DNA of 64,000 bases from Kutzneria sp. CA-103260 (GTDB lineage: Bacteria > Actinomycetota > Actinomycetes > Mycobacteriales > Pseudonocardiaceae): contig NZ_CP073318.1 in NCBI RefSeq assembly GCF_018263855.1, positions 6,696,001-6,760,000 of the forward strand, written 5' to 3'. Under the pieces are notes generated by a model, which did not search any database, was not told the origin of the DNA, and saw only the letters and a program-made list of their open reading frames with translations. Every line of letters begins with the position of its first letter. Position 1 is the stretch's first letter. The position numbers and the translations under genes are program-made. This document shows, piece after piece, positions 18,113 through 26,739 of the stretch.

Positions 18113-19789
18113 TCAGTCCCGTGTCAGCTTCCGGTGGGTCACCCGATGCGGGCGGGCCGCGTCAATGCCCAGTCGGTCGACCTTGTTCTTCTCGTACCCC
18201 TCGAAGTTGCCCTCGAACCAGAACCACTTCGCCGGCTGCTCGTCGGTCCCCTCCCACGCCAGGATGTGCGTTGCGACGCGGTCAAGGAACCACCGATCGT
18301 GGGAGATGACCACGGCACACCCGGGGAACTGCTCGAGCGCGTTCTCCAGCGAGCCCAGAGTCTCGACGTCGAGGTCGTTGGTCGGCTCGTCGAGCAGGAT
18401 CAGGTTGCCGCCCAGCTTGAGGGTCAACGCGAGGTTGAGGCGGTTGCGCTCGCCACCCGACAGCACACCAGCCGGCTTCTGCTGGTCAGCGCCCTTGAAG
18501 CCGAAGGCGCTGACGTAGGCGCGCGAGGGCATTTCCGTCTGGCCGACCTGGATGTGGTCGAGACCGTCGGACACGACCTCCCACACGTTCTTCTTAGGGT
18601 CGATGCCGCCGCGGTTCTGGTCGACGTACGAGAGCTTGACTGTCTCACCGATCTTGACGTTGCCCGAGTCAGGCTGCTCCAGACCAACGATGGTCTTGAA
18701 CAAGGTGGTCTTACCGACGCCGTTGGGGCCGATGACGCCGACGATGCCGTTACGGGGCAGGTCGAAGGACAGACCGTCGATCAGAACCCGGTCGCCGAAC
18801 CCCTTGCGCAGGTCGTTCACCTCGACCACGACGCTGCCCAGACGCGGGCCCGGCGGGATCTGGATCTCTTCGAAGTCGAGCTTGCGGTTCTGCTCCGCCT
18901 CGGCTGCCATCTCCTCGTAGCGCTGCAGACGCGCCTTCGACTTGGCCTGGCGGGCCTTGGCCCCGGAGCGGACCCACTCCAATTCGTCCTTCAGGCGCTT
19001 CTGCAGCTTGACGTCCTTCTTGCCCTGGACGGCGAGTCGCTCGGCCTTCTTCTCGAGGTACGTGGAGTAGTTGCCCTCGTAGCCGATCACCCGGCCACGG
19101 TCGACCTCCATGATCCACTCGGCCACGTTGTCCAGGAAGTACCGGTCGTGGGTGACCGCCAGGACGGCGCCGGCGTACTGGGCGAGGTGCTGCTCGAGCC
19201 AGAGCACGCTCTCCGCGTCCAGGTGGTTGGTGGGCTCGTCGAGGAGCAGCAGATCCGGCTTGCTCAGCAGCAGCTTGCACAGCGCGACCCGACGGCGCTC
19301 GCCACCGGACAGCTGCGTCACGTTCGCGTCGGGCGGCGGGCACCGCAGCGCATCCATGGCCTGCTCAAGCTGCGAGTCGAGGTCCCACGCGTTGGCGTGG
19401 TCAAGCTCCTCCTGGAGCTTGCCCATCTCCTCCATGAGCTCGTCGGAGTAGTCCGTGGCCATGAGCTCGGCGATCTCGTTGAAGCGGTGCAGCTTCACCA
19501 TGACATCGCCGACGCCCTCCTCGACGTTGCCGAGGACGGTCTTCTCCTCGTTCAGCGGCGGCTCCTGCAGGAGGATGCCCACGGTGTAGCCGGGGCTGAG
19601 GAAGGCCTCGCCGTTGCTCGGCTGGTCGAGGCCAGCCATGATCTTGAGGACACTCGACTTGCCCGCGCCGTTCGGGCCGACGACACCGATCTTGGCGCCC
19701 GGGTAGAACGCGGTGGTGACGTCATCGAGGATGACCTTGTCCCCATGCGTCTTGCGCGCCTTTTTCATGGTGTAGATGTACTCGGCCAT
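18113..19789 (-). CDS. ettA: Energy-dependent translational throttle protein EttA (ABC-F)
   Basis: A 558-residue soluble ABC-F ATPase that binds the ribosomal E site and gates the first elongation step by cellular energy. Two ATPase domains are complete: Walker A GPNGAGKSS and GPNGVGKTT, signatures LSGGERRR and LSGGERNR, Walker B LLLLDEPTNHLD and LILLDEPTNDLD. Between them lies a charged helical linker (KKAERLAVQGKKDVKLQKRL). The EttA-specific arm and C-terminus (WFWFEGNFEGYEKNK) are present. It matches Rv2477c in position and length. ATG 19789 starts MAEYIYTMKK, the family consensus. Confidence 0.97.
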   Translation of the reverse strand: MAEYIYTMKKARKTHGDKVILDDVTTAFYPGAKIGVVGPNGAGKSSVLKIMAGLDQPSNGEAFLSPGYTVGILLQEPPLNEEKTVLGNVEEGVGDVMVKLHRFNEIAELMATDYSDELMEEMGKLQEELDHANAWDLDSQLEQAMDALRCPPPDANVTQLSGGERRRVALCKLLLSKPDLLLLDEPTNHLDAESVLWLEQHLAQYAGAVLAVTHDRYFLDNVAEWIMEVDRGRVIGYEGNYSTYLEKKAERLAVQGKKDVKLQKRLKDELEWVRSGAKARQAKSKARLQRYEEMAAEAEQNRKLDFEEIQIPPGPRLGSVVVEVNDLRKGFGDRVLIDGLSFDLPRNGIVGVIGPNGVGKTTLFKTIVGLEQPDSGNVKIGETVKLSYVDQNRGGIDPKKNVWEVVSDGLDHIQVGQTEMPSRAYVSAFGFKGADQQKPAGVLSGGERNRLNLALTLKLGGNLILLDEPTNDLDVETLGSLENALEQFPGCAVVISHDRWFLDRVATHILAWEGTDEQPAKWFWFEGNFEGYEKNKVDRLGIDAARPHRVTHRKLTRD

Positions 19790-20075
19790 GGGCGCGATCG
19801 TAGAGCGACGCGGAGTGGACCAGAACCTCGGTAGCCACGAACGGGCGGGACGGGTCGCCGAAGTTGACGCGAACGTGGACGGTCCGGGATCTCCCGTACC
19901 GCCGTTCGGTCCATCTCACCTGCGGTGACGACCCGAACGACGACCGCGACGAACCGTGTCCACCCTTGCGAGGGTGGCGGACCTCACTCTTGCCGTCATC
20001 TGGTCGCGCCGGGGCAACTGCGATCAAGACGGCGGTGGGCACGAAGGCCGCAGCCGGCCGCCGTGCCCACCCACC

Positions 20076-20528
20076 TCATACCGCGACCGCGGACAGCGGC
20101 GGAGCGACCTTCTCCCCACCAACCTTGTCGAGGTCGACCGACCGCAAGAAAGGTGCGAAGTCCTCCTCAACACTGTCTCGATGGGCGACTGCCGTACACA
20201 AGGCCAGGTTCGGCCCGATCGCGGTCGCCTCGACTTTAACCGTCGTTCGTTTCTCACCGTCCTTCTCGTACTCTTCCACCCGAAGCCTGCCACTGACGAT
20301 CACAGGGTCACCTTTCTTCAACGAAGCGGCGGCTCCCTTCGCAAGCCGCTTCCATCCAGTGACCCACACGAAGAGCTTGTGCCCGTCAGACCAGACGTCT
20401 TGCTGCTTGTCGAACTTCCTCTCAACGGAGACCACACCGAAGCCGGCGTAGGAGGTTCCATCTTGGGTCTGACGAAGCACCACATCCGTGGCAACGTTGC
20501 CCACGACAGTCACCGCTGTTGCAAACAC
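20076..20528 (-). CDS. ssb: Single-stranded DNA-binding protein, short form
   Basis: A 150-residue OB-fold protein. The N-terminal 105 residues carry the Ssb core (VTVVGNVATDVVLRQ, FGVVSVERK, DPVIVSGRLRVEEYEKDGEKRTTVKVEA). The tail is short and ends SAVAV, without the acidic tip (DDDIPF-like) that recruits DNA-repair partners. It is therefore probably the accessory SsbB-like paralogue and not the replicative Ssb of the rpsF-rpsR operon. It matches Rv2478c in position. GTG 20528 has AAGGA nine bases upstream. It lies 286 bp upstream of ettA on the same strand; that gap holds no gene I can see. Confidence 0.92.
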   Translation of the reverse strand: MFATAVTVVGNVATDVVLRQTQDGTSYAGFGVVSVERKFDKQQDVWSDGHKLFVWVTGWKRLAKGAAASLKKGDPVIVSGRLRVEEYEKDGEKRTTVKVEATAIGPNLALCTAVAHRDSVEEDFAPFLRSVDLDKVGGEKVAPPLSAVAV

Positions 20529-20647
20529 TGATCACATCCTTCGCGTTAGATGTCCGGTCCACAGGCTTGCGCTACATCTGCCGTCGACCTCCAACGCCTC
20601 TACCGTGCGCACGAACGCCCAGCACTGGAAGCGGGTCGGCCACCACC

Positions 20648-20683
20648 TGTGGACAACTTGGGGCCAGCGAGCAGCTATCCACA
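20648..20683. promoter_or_regulatory. Two DnaA-box-like nonamers upstream of ssb
   Basis: TGTGGACAA (20648-20656) is the reverse complement of TTGTCCACA, the actinobacterial DnaA consensus box. CTATCCACA (20675-20683) differs from TTATCCACA at one base and faces the other way. A weaker match, GGTCCACA, lies at 20556-20563. All sit in the roughly 300-bp divergent region between ssb and the DUF222-like gene. They may tie expression of one or both genes to DnaA. The cluster is too small for a replication origin. Confidence 0.45.
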
Positions 20684-20830
20684 GGTCGATCTTGAAGCGA
20701 TAGCACTGACAACTATTTGTGGTATACGCGCCGATTCCCAAACGGCACCCAACATGGCAAATTGACATAGTTGCGAGAGCGACGCTGACCGCTTAGCGTG
20801 AATGGCACACGCGACTCACAGGAGCAGCCC

Positions 20831-21883
20831 ATGCAAGAACCTTGGAACGTGCCCACGCTGTTGACCGAAGCACTGAATCTCAAGGAAGGCGACCAACCCG
20901 ACCGGGAGATTATCGAAGCAGCGCGGAGACTCATTCGCCTCGAATCCGCGGTGCGCGCAGCCTTGTGCCGCACTGTCGCCGTCATGATCTCGCAAGGCGC
21001 CCACCAAAGCTCCGGCCACGCCACGGCTGCCGACCTGCTCAGGAGCGAGTTCCACCTATCAGGTCGCGAAGCCAACGAGTTCGCGGTGTCCGCCGTTCGG
21101 CTACGCGAGCAGCTCCACTGCACATTCGTCGCGCTCCAGTCCGGCGCGATCACCTGGTCACATGCGACGACACTCGTCCGCGCCGTAGACCGACTTGGCA
21201 TCGACACGGTCCGGGACACCGAACACGACTGGATTGAACTCATCGCCACCCGGACAGGACCGGAGGTGCTGCAACGCGTCGTGCACACCCGTCACCTCGA
21301 ACAAGTCGGCTATCCGTCGCCGCCAGCGCCCGAGGCCGACAAGGATCGGGACGCACCCCCGATCACATCGGGTGCGTACGCCGACACCTCGACCAACGCC
21401 TCCGAAGCTGCGAACGCAAGCAACGACTCGCAAGCACCCGGAACTGGAGACGGCGAGGAACCAAGCCAGGAGCACCATCCGGACGCCTCGTCCTACGAGG
21501 AACCGCAGGAACGCGGCTACCTCCCCAGGTCAACGGAGCCCGATCACGACGTAGATACGGAGCCGCGCACAGCCCTCACACCCATGCGACCAGTAGCGCC
21601 AACATTGACACCATCGGGCGACAACGACTCGTGCGCGGCCGAGAAGCTCGCCATGTCAATCGGCGGATGCCTCCACCCGGCTTGCGCGAGCAAGGCGTCA
21701 GCCCGCGAGATCGCGTTCGAAGTGTGCTGGCTCGACGGCAGCCGGACCTCAATTCTCACTCACGGCCCCGTATGCGACGAACACGCTGCCGCGCTCGCAA
21801 GTTGTCCGGTCAACCGTATCCGCGTCGGACATGGTAGTGCCACCGGGACGATTGGGCCGGCTCTGGTCACGGACGCGGCCTGA
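20831..21883 (+). CDS. DUF222-like protein with Cys-rich C-terminus, no HNH domain
   Basis: A 350-residue protein. Residues about 20-165 resemble the helical DUF222 (13E12-repeat) domain usually fused to an HNH nuclease (AARRLIRLESAVRAALCR, SGREANEFAVSAVRLREQL, GAITWSHATTLVRAV). Where the HNH would follow there is a disordered stretch rich in Ser, Glu and Pro (about 170-285). A short module then follows: GGCLHPAC, 33 residues, GPVCDEHA, which could bind zinc through three Cys and one His. ATG 20831 has AGGAG seven bases upstream and is preferred over GTG 20798. GC content and codon use are less biased than in neighbours, which fits a mobile or recently acquired gene. Function unknown. Confidence 0.7.
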   Translation: MQEPWNVPTLLTEALNLKEGDQPDREIIEAARRLIRLESAVRAALCRTVAVMISQGAHQSSGHATAADLLRSEFHLSGREANEFAVSAVRLREQLHCTFVALQSGAITWSHATTLVRAVDRLGIDTVRDTEHDWIELIATRTGPEVLQRVVHTRHLEQVGYPSPPAPEADKDRDAPPITSGAYADTSTNASEAANASNDSQAPGTGDGEEPSQEHHPDASSYEEPQERGYLPRSTEPDHDVDTEPRTALTPMRPVAPTLTPSGDNDSCAAEKLAMSIGGCLHPACASKASAREIAFEVCWLDGSRTSILTHGPVCDEHAAALASCPVNRIRVGHGSATGTIGPALVTDAA

Positions 21884-21943
21884 GCAACTGAGAGGTTGCT
21901 GTGAACAATCGCGACGGCGGTCGATGTCGGTGAGGATGGCCCC

Positions 21944-22624
21944 ATGCGTGTCCTGGTCGTAGACGACGAACCCGCGGTTCGCGAGTCCATCAGTCGCAGC
22001 CTCCGGTTCGAGGGTTATGAGGTCGAACTCGCGGCTGACGGCGAGTCGGCTCTCAAGTCCCAGGCGGCCAGGCCGGCGGACGCCGTCGTACTCGATGTGA
22101 TGATGCCGGTGATCGACGGACTTGAGACGTGCCGTCGGCTCCGGGCAACCGGCGACCGGGTGCCCGTCCTGATGCTGACCGCACGCCGTGCCGTCGGCGA
22201 TCGCGTGACCGGCCTCGACGCGGGCGCGGACGACTACCTCGTCAAACCGTTTGCCCTCGAGGAGCTGCTCGCCCGGCTGCGCGCGTTGCTCCGCCGTACC
22301 GACACCGGAGGGAGCGAGAAGCTCACCTTCGGTGACCTTGAACTGAACGTCACCGTGCGCACCGTGCTCAGGCGCGAGCGCTTGATCGAACTCACCCGCA
22401 CCGAATTCGACCTCCTCGAGCTACTGCTGCGGCATCCACGGCGGGTGCTGTCACGGTCGGTCCTGTTCACCGAGGTGTGGGGCTACGACTTCGGCACGGG
22501 GTCCAACAGCTTGGACGTGTACATCGGGTACCTGCGCCGAAAGCTGGAAGCGCACGGCGAGCCCCGACTCGTGCACACTGTTCGAGGGGTTGGCTATGTG
22601 CTCAAAGAGTCGGAGAACGCGTGA
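21944..22624 (+). CDS. Response regulator, OmpR/PhoB family (MprA-like)
   Basis: A 226-residue two-component regulator. The receiver domain has the acidic pocket DDE (7-9), the phospho-acceptor Asp51 in VVLDVMMP, the switch Thr in LMLTARR and the Lys in YLVKPFALEEL. The C-terminal winged helix has ELTRTEFDLLELLLRHP and VHTVRGVGYVL, as in OmpR-type DNA-binding domains. It is closest in type to the mycobacterial envelope-stress regulator MprA. The next gene, the cognate histidine kinase, overlaps it by four bases (GTGA). Confidence 0.95.
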   Translation: MRVLVVDDEPAVRESISRSLRFEGYEVELAADGESALKSQAARPADAVVLDVMMPVIDGLETCRRLRATGDRVPVLMLTARRAVGDRVTGLDAGADDYLVKPFALEELLARLRALLRRTDTGGSEKLTFGDLELNVTVRTVLRRERLIELTRTEFDLLELLLRHPRRVLSRSVLFTEVWGYDFGTGSNSLDVYIGYLRRKLEAHGEPRLVHTVRGVGYVLKESENA

Positions 22625-24018
22625 AGGGACGACGACCGTCGCTGCGCCGGCGCCTCGGCGTCGTGTCGGCGGCCGCGGTCGCGGTCGCCGTTATCGGCGT
22701 CTCCGTCGCCGCCTGGCTGCTGCTTCGCGACCAACTCAGCGATGTGATGAACGAGCGGCTCGATCGGCAGGTGGTCTTCGCGGTGAAGATCGACTCAGCC
22801 GGGATGCGCGCACCAGTTCAGAGCAGCGGACCTGACACCCCGCTCTACCAGACGGTGTTTCCGGACGGCTCTTCATTGACGCCAGTAGGGCAGGCGTCTA
22901 TTCCGGTGTCGGCCGCGGATCGACAAGTGGCACGCCGGGAGCTGTACGACACGACCGAAGACGTGAAGATCAGCGGCACCTCGTACCGGGTCCTCACTCG
23001 TTGGATCCGCACCAAGCAGACCGGCCCGAACGGACACGCGGTTCAGATCGCCATCGACCTGAGCGAGACGAATGGAACGCTCGCGAACTTCGGTCTGATC
23101 CTGGCGTTGACCGGCGGTGTCGGCATCGCCGCCGCAGGCGTGCTGAGCTACTGGTTGACACGCGCGGGTCTTCGGCCGGTGGATCGTGTGGTCGCTGCCG
23201 CCGAGCACGTTGCCAGCACTCAGGATCTCAGCGCCGCAGTTTCAGTTGATCACCGAGATCCCGACGAGGTGACACGCGTCGCGGAGAGCATGAACTCGAT
23301 GCTCAACGCGCTGGGCGCCTCGCGCGACGCACAGCGTCAACTGGTAGAGGACGCCAGCCACGAGTTGGCAACGCCGCTGACTAGCCTGCGCACAAATATC
23401 GATCTTCTTCTGCGAGCGGAGAGCCATCCTGAGCGACGGCTGGAGTCGGCCGACAAACAACGGCTGCTGCAGGACGTCCAGGCCCAGATGCACGAACTGG
23501 ATCATCTGATCGACGAGGTCGTTGAACTGGCGCGCGATCCGCGTTCCGGGGAAGACGTCGAGGACCTTGACCTGGCCGAGGTGGTGCGGTCGGCGATGAC
23601 GCGCGCTAGGGCCAGGACACCACAAGTGAACTTCACGCTGACGGAGAATCCGGCGATCGTGCGCGGACAGGCGAACGCGTTGGAACGAGCGGTGTTGAAT
23701 CTGTTGGACAACGCCGCGAAGTGGGGACCTCCTGGCTTGCCTGTCGAGGTGCTGGTCCGGCAGTGGGGCGCCAGCGCCGAGGTGAAGGTCTCGGATCGCG
23801 GGCCGGGGATCGCCGAAGGCGACCTGGAGCGGGTCTTCGAGCGGTTCCATCGGACCAAGGAAGCCCGGCAGATGCCAGGGTCGGGCCTCGGGCTGGCGAT
23901 CGTCAGGCAGGTCGCGCAGGGGCACGGCGGTCGGGCCTGGATGAGCCGCCGGGACGGCGGGGGCACCGACGCCTGGATCCAGATTCCGCAGGTGGGACCG
24001 GCTGCTGCGTCGTTATGA
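22621..24018 (+). CDS. Sensor histidine kinase (MprB-like)
   Basis: A 465-residue membrane sensor. A first membrane helix at about residues 14-34 and a second at about 155-180 flank an extracytoplasmic domain of roughly 120 residues. A HAMP linker follows (TRAGLRPVDRVVAAAEHV). His247 in the H-box DASHELATPLTSLR is the phosphorylation site. The ATPase motifs are LLDNAAKWG (N box), SDRGPGIAEGD (G1), FERFHRT (F box) and GSGLGLAIV (G2). GTG 22621 overlaps the regulator stop. The last codon and stop lie inside the palindromic operator of the next operon. Confidence 0.95.
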   Translation: MKGRRPSLRRRLGVVSAAAVAVAVIGVSVAAWLLLRDQLSDVMNERLDRQVVFAVKIDSAGMRAPVQSSGPDTPLYQTVFPDGSSLTPVGQASIPVSAADRQVARRELYDTTEDVKISGTSYRVLTRWIRTKQTGPNGHAVQIAIDLSETNGTLANFGLILALTGGVGIAAAGVLSYWLTRAGLRPVDRVVAAAEHVASTQDLSAAVSVDHRDPDEVTRVAESMNSMLNALGASRDAQRQLVEDASHELATPLTSLRTNIDLLLRAESHPERRLESADKQRLLQDVQAQMHELDHLIDEVVELARDPRSGEDVEDLDLAEVVRSAMTRARARTPQVNFTLTENPAIVRGQANALERAVLNLLDNAAKWGPPGLPVEVLVRQWGASAEVKVSDRGPGIAEGDLERVFERFHRTKEARQMPGSGLGLAIVRQVAQGHGGRAWMSRRDGGGTDAWIQIPQVGPAAASL

Positions 24019-24053
24019 GTGATAACTCATTGCATGAGTGAGTCCACACTCAT
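24015..24053. promoter_or_regulatory. Double palindromic operator of the TetR/exporter operon
   Basis: Two adjacent inverted repeats share the half-site ATGAGT: ATGAGT-gata-ACTCAT (24015-24030) and ATGAGTG-agtcca-CACTCAT (24034-24053). All arms pair perfectly. The site lies just upstream of the TetR gene start (24065). The overlap with the end of the kinase gene implies that the TetR operon promoter also starts there. Self-repression by the adjacent TetR protein, binding as two dimers, is the likely role. Confidence 0.75.
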
Positions 24054-24064
24054 AAGCTGTGCCC

Positions 24065-24745
24065 ATGTCCACCGAGTCACCCCCACGCCGTCGGCGCGCT
24101 CCTGCGATGAGCACGGAGGACCGGCAGGAGGCCATCGCCGTCGCGGCGATCCCGCTGCTGGCCGAGCACGGCACACACGTCACCACCGGGCAGATCGCCA
24201 AGGCGGCGGGGATCGCGGAGGGCACGATCTTCCGTGTCTTCAAGGACAAGCAGGAGTTGCTGGATTTCTGTGTCCTGCGGGCGTTTCGGACGCGTGAGCT
24301 GGTCGAACGGATGAGCACGATTCCGGTCGACCAGCCGATGCGAGAGCGGTTGATCGAAGCAATGACGATGCTCGACGACATGGCCGCCCGGTTGGGGGCG
24401 CTGATGCACACCCTGGGTGCTACCGGCTACCGCCCGGACGAAGCCAACCACGCGAAGGATCCGGAGTCGGGAGAGCAGGGCAAGCCTCCGATGATGGAGG
24501 AGTTCGAGCAGACGACGACGGCGATCGCCAGGCTGCTGTCGACGGGCCAGGAACAACTACGGCTACCGGCCGATCGGGCGGCGGGCTATCTGATGGGCCT
24601 GATCTTCATGACGAGGATGCAGGCGGTCCGGACGGCACGGACCGAGGAAAAGGAGCCGGAGTCGTTCGTGTCGGAGATCGTCGATCTCTTCATGAACGGA
24701 GCCATCGCCAACGAGGCAGAGCAAGGGGGGAAGGACCCGCGATGA
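24065..24745 (+). CDS. TetR family transcriptional regulator
   Basis: A 226-residue repressor. The helix-turn-helix is at about residues 18-65 (EAIAVAAIPLLAEHGTHVTTGQIAKAAGIAEGTIFRVFKDKQELLD). The remaining alpha-helical part is the ligand/dimer domain, with Met-rich stretches. The start could be GTG 24059, ATG 24065 or ATG 24107; none has a clear ribosome binding site, and 24065 keeps a basic N-terminal arm. Its stop overlaps the ABC ATPase start (ATGA), so it is the first gene of a three-gene operon and probably represses it through the palindromes just upstream. The inducer is unknown. Confidence 0.92.
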   Translation: MSTESPPRRRRAPAMSTEDRQEAIAVAAIPLLAEHGTHVTTGQIAKAAGIAEGTIFRVFKDKQELLDFCVLRAFRTRELVERMSTIPVDQPMRERLIEAMTMLDDMAARLGALMHTLGATGYRPDEANHAKDPESGEQGKPPMMEEFEQTTTAIARLLSTGQEQLRLPADRAAGYLMGLIFMTRMQAVRTARTEEKEPESFVSEIVDLFMNGAIANEAEQGGKDPR

Positions 24746-25683
24746 CCGAAGTGATGATCGAAGCGAGAAACGTGAGCAAGGTGTTCGGCAGCGTGACGGC
24801 GCTGGACGACGTGAGCATCTCGGTGCCGCAGGGGACGGTGCTCGGGCTGCTGGGCCACAACGGAGCCGGCAAGACGACGTTGGTGAACGTGCTGACGACG
24901 CTGCTCAAGCCGACGTCGGGATCGGCCTCGGTGGCGGGCATGGACGTGGTGCGTCAGGGCGACCAGGTGCGCGGGCGGATCGGCTTGACCGGGCAGTTCG
25001 CTTCGGTCGACGAGAACATGTCGGGCCATGACAACCTGGTGCTGATCGCGAGGTTGTTGGGGGCGAGCAAGAAGCAGGCGTCGGCGCGGGCGGACGAGTT
25101 GCTGGAGACGTTCGACCTGACCGAGGCGAAGGACCGGCCGGCGAAGACGTACTCCGGCGGCATGCGGCGTCGGTTGGACCTGGCGGCGAGCCTGGTGGGC
25201 CGGCCGGACGTCATCTTCCTCGACGAGCCGACGACGGGGCTGGACCCGATGAGCCGGATCGGCCTGTGGGAGATCGTCGAGGGCCTGGTGGGCGACGGGA
25301 CGACGGTGCTGCTGACGACTCAGTACCTGGAGGAGGCCGACCGGTTGGCGGACTCGATCACGGTGCTGTCCAAGGGAAAGGTGGTCGCGGCCGGCACAGC
25401 CGCAGAGCTGAAGGCTGGTGTCGGCAAGCGCACGGTGAGCGTGGTGCTGGCCGAGCCGGAGGATGCGGCGACGGCGTTGAACGCACTGTCCAAGGCAGGG
25501 CTGCACCCGGTCCACGACAAGGTGCGGTACTCGGTCACGACGCCGGTCGAGAAGTCGACCGATCTGGCGACTGTGGTGCGGGCGCTCGACGAAGTCGGGG
25601 TCGAGGTGGGCGAACTGGCGCTCACCGAGCCGACGCTCGACGACGTTTATCTGGCCGTCAACAGCGAAGCTCCGGCTGCCTGA
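24742..25683 (+). CDS. ABC transporter ATP-binding protein (DrrA type)
   Basis: A 313-residue ATPase subunit of a daunorubicin-resistance-type (DrrA) exporter. It has Walker A GHNGAGKTTLVN, Q-loop GLTGQFAS, signature YSGGMRRRLD, Walker B VIFLDEPTTGLD and the H-loop region LTTQYLEEAD. The C-terminal domain of about 85 residues, ending LTEPTLDDVYLAV, is the DrrA-specific regulatory part. It powers the ABC-2 permease encoded next, and export of a hydrophobic compound or lipid is likely. It is translationally coupled to the TetR gene. Confidence 0.95.
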   Translation: MTEVMIEARNVSKVFGSVTALDDVSISVPQGTVLGLLGHNGAGKTTLVNVLTTLLKPTSGSASVAGMDVVRQGDQVRGRIGLTGQFASVDENMSGHDNLVLIARLLGASKKQASARADELLETFDLTEAKDRPAKTYSGGMRRRLDLAASLVGRPDVIFLDEPTTGLDPMSRIGLWEIVEGLVGDGTTVLLTTQYLEEADRLADSITVLSKGKVVAAGTAAELKAGVGKRTVSVVLAEPEDAATALNALSKAGLHPVHDKVRYSVTTPVEKSTDLATVVRALDEVGVEVGELALTEPTLDDVYLAVNSEAPAA

Positions 25684-25704
25684 GTCGGACGAGGGGGCAA
25701 TTCC

Positions 25705-26556
25705 ATGACCACGACAGTTCAAGCCACGACGCCGACGGGCGAGGCGCCGCGGCGTAGCGACCTGGGCTGGCACGGCAGCAGCTTTGCCACGCAGGTGTGG
25801 GTGCTCACGCAGAGATCGCTCAACACGTTCCTGCGCGACCCACGGATGTTGTTCTTCAGCCTGTTACAGCCGCTGGTGATGCTGCTGCTGTTCAGCCAGG
25901 TTTTCGGCGGTCTCAGCCAACTAGGCAGCCTGCACGAGTGGGGTTCTTACATCAACTACCTGCTGCCCTCGACGTTGGTGACGACGGCGATGACCTCGGC
26001 GATGAGCTCCGGGGTCGGGTTGCTGACGGAGATGTCCAACGGGGTGATCGCCCGGTTCCGGTCGATGCCGGTGAGCCTGTTCTCGGTGCTGCTGGCCCGG
26101 AGTCTGTCGGACACGGTGCGGATGGCGATCCAACTGGTTGTCATGCTGATCGCCGCGGCGGCGCTGTTCGGCTTCTCACCGGCGGGCGGCATGCTGGGCG
26201 TGATCGCGGCGCTGGCGGTGTCGCTGGTGGTGGGTTGGGGCCTTGGCTGGCTCTTCCTGGCGATCGCGACCTGGGTGAAGAAGGCGGAGACGATGCAGGC
26301 GGTCGCCTTCCTGACGATGTTCCCGCTGATGTTCGGCTCCAGCGCGTACATGCCGGTGTCCACGATGCCGGGCTGGGTGCAGGTGATCGCCAACGTGAAC
26401 CCGCTCAGCTACGCGATCTTCGCCTCGCGCGGACTGGCGACGACGATCTGGGAGGCGAGCCCGGCCTACACGCTGATCGCCTCGCTGGCGATCTCCGGGC
26501 TGATCGCGTTGGTCGGCGGGGTCATCGCGACGCGGAACTTCCGTCGAGCGAACTGA
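25705..26556 (+). CDS. ABC-2 type transporter permease (DrrB type)
   Basis: A 283-residue membrane subunit with about six helices. The N-terminal cytoplasmic segment is followed by LTQRSLNTFLRDPRMLFFSLLQPLVMLLLFSQVFG, the standard DrrB opening. The conserved ABC-2 loop MSNGVIARFRSMPVS and the late motif AFLTMFPLMFGSSAYMPVSTMPGW are present. It pairs with the ATPase 21 bp upstream to form an exporter and is followed by a strong terminator, which closes the operon. Confidence 0.94.
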   Translation: MTTTVQATTPTGEAPRRSDLGWHGSSFATQVWVLTQRSLNTFLRDPRMLFFSLLQPLVMLLLFSQVFGGLSQLGSLHEWGSYINYLLPSTLVTTAMTSAMSSGVGLLTEMSNGVIARFRSMPVSLFSVLLARSLSDTVRMAIQLVVMLIAAAALFGFSPAGGMLGVIAALAVSLVVGWGLGWLFLAIATWVKKAETMQAVAFLTMFPLMFGSSAYMPVSTMPGWVQVIANVNPLSYAIFASRGLATTIWEASPAYTLIASLAISGLIALVGGVIATRNFRRAN

Positions 26557-26568
26557 CCTTTGTGCGAA

Positions 26569-26610
26569 CGGCCCCGTCGGCAGTGGTGTTGCCGGCGGGG
26601 CCGTCGCTTT
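26569..26610 (+). terminator. Intrinsic terminator of the TetR/ABC operon
   Basis: A 14-bp stem, CGGCCCCGTCGGCA (26569-26582) with TGCCGGCGGGGCCG (26590-26603), pairs fully apart from one G-T wobble and has a seven-base loop. TCGCTTTT follows. It begins 12 bases after the permease stop and fits a Rho-independent terminator. Confidence 0.85.
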
Positions 26611-26739
26611 TCCAGTGCGAGCTCGGGTCTTTCGTGATGGGCCCGGGATCGACCGGGGACCGCTGGTTGAGCGGGCCGATGGTGGCAGCGTCAGCTGCGT
26701 GGATTGTCCACAGTCGATATGAGTGGTGCTCAGCGGCGG

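Noticed and set aside
20762..20790. Sigma-70-like promoter TTGACA before the DUF222-like gene
   Set aside because: The -35-like hexamer is good but no acceptable -10 hexamer lies 16-18 bases downstream.
20529..20830. Replication origin
   Set aside because: Only two or three DnaA-like boxes and no dnaA/dnaN neighbours.
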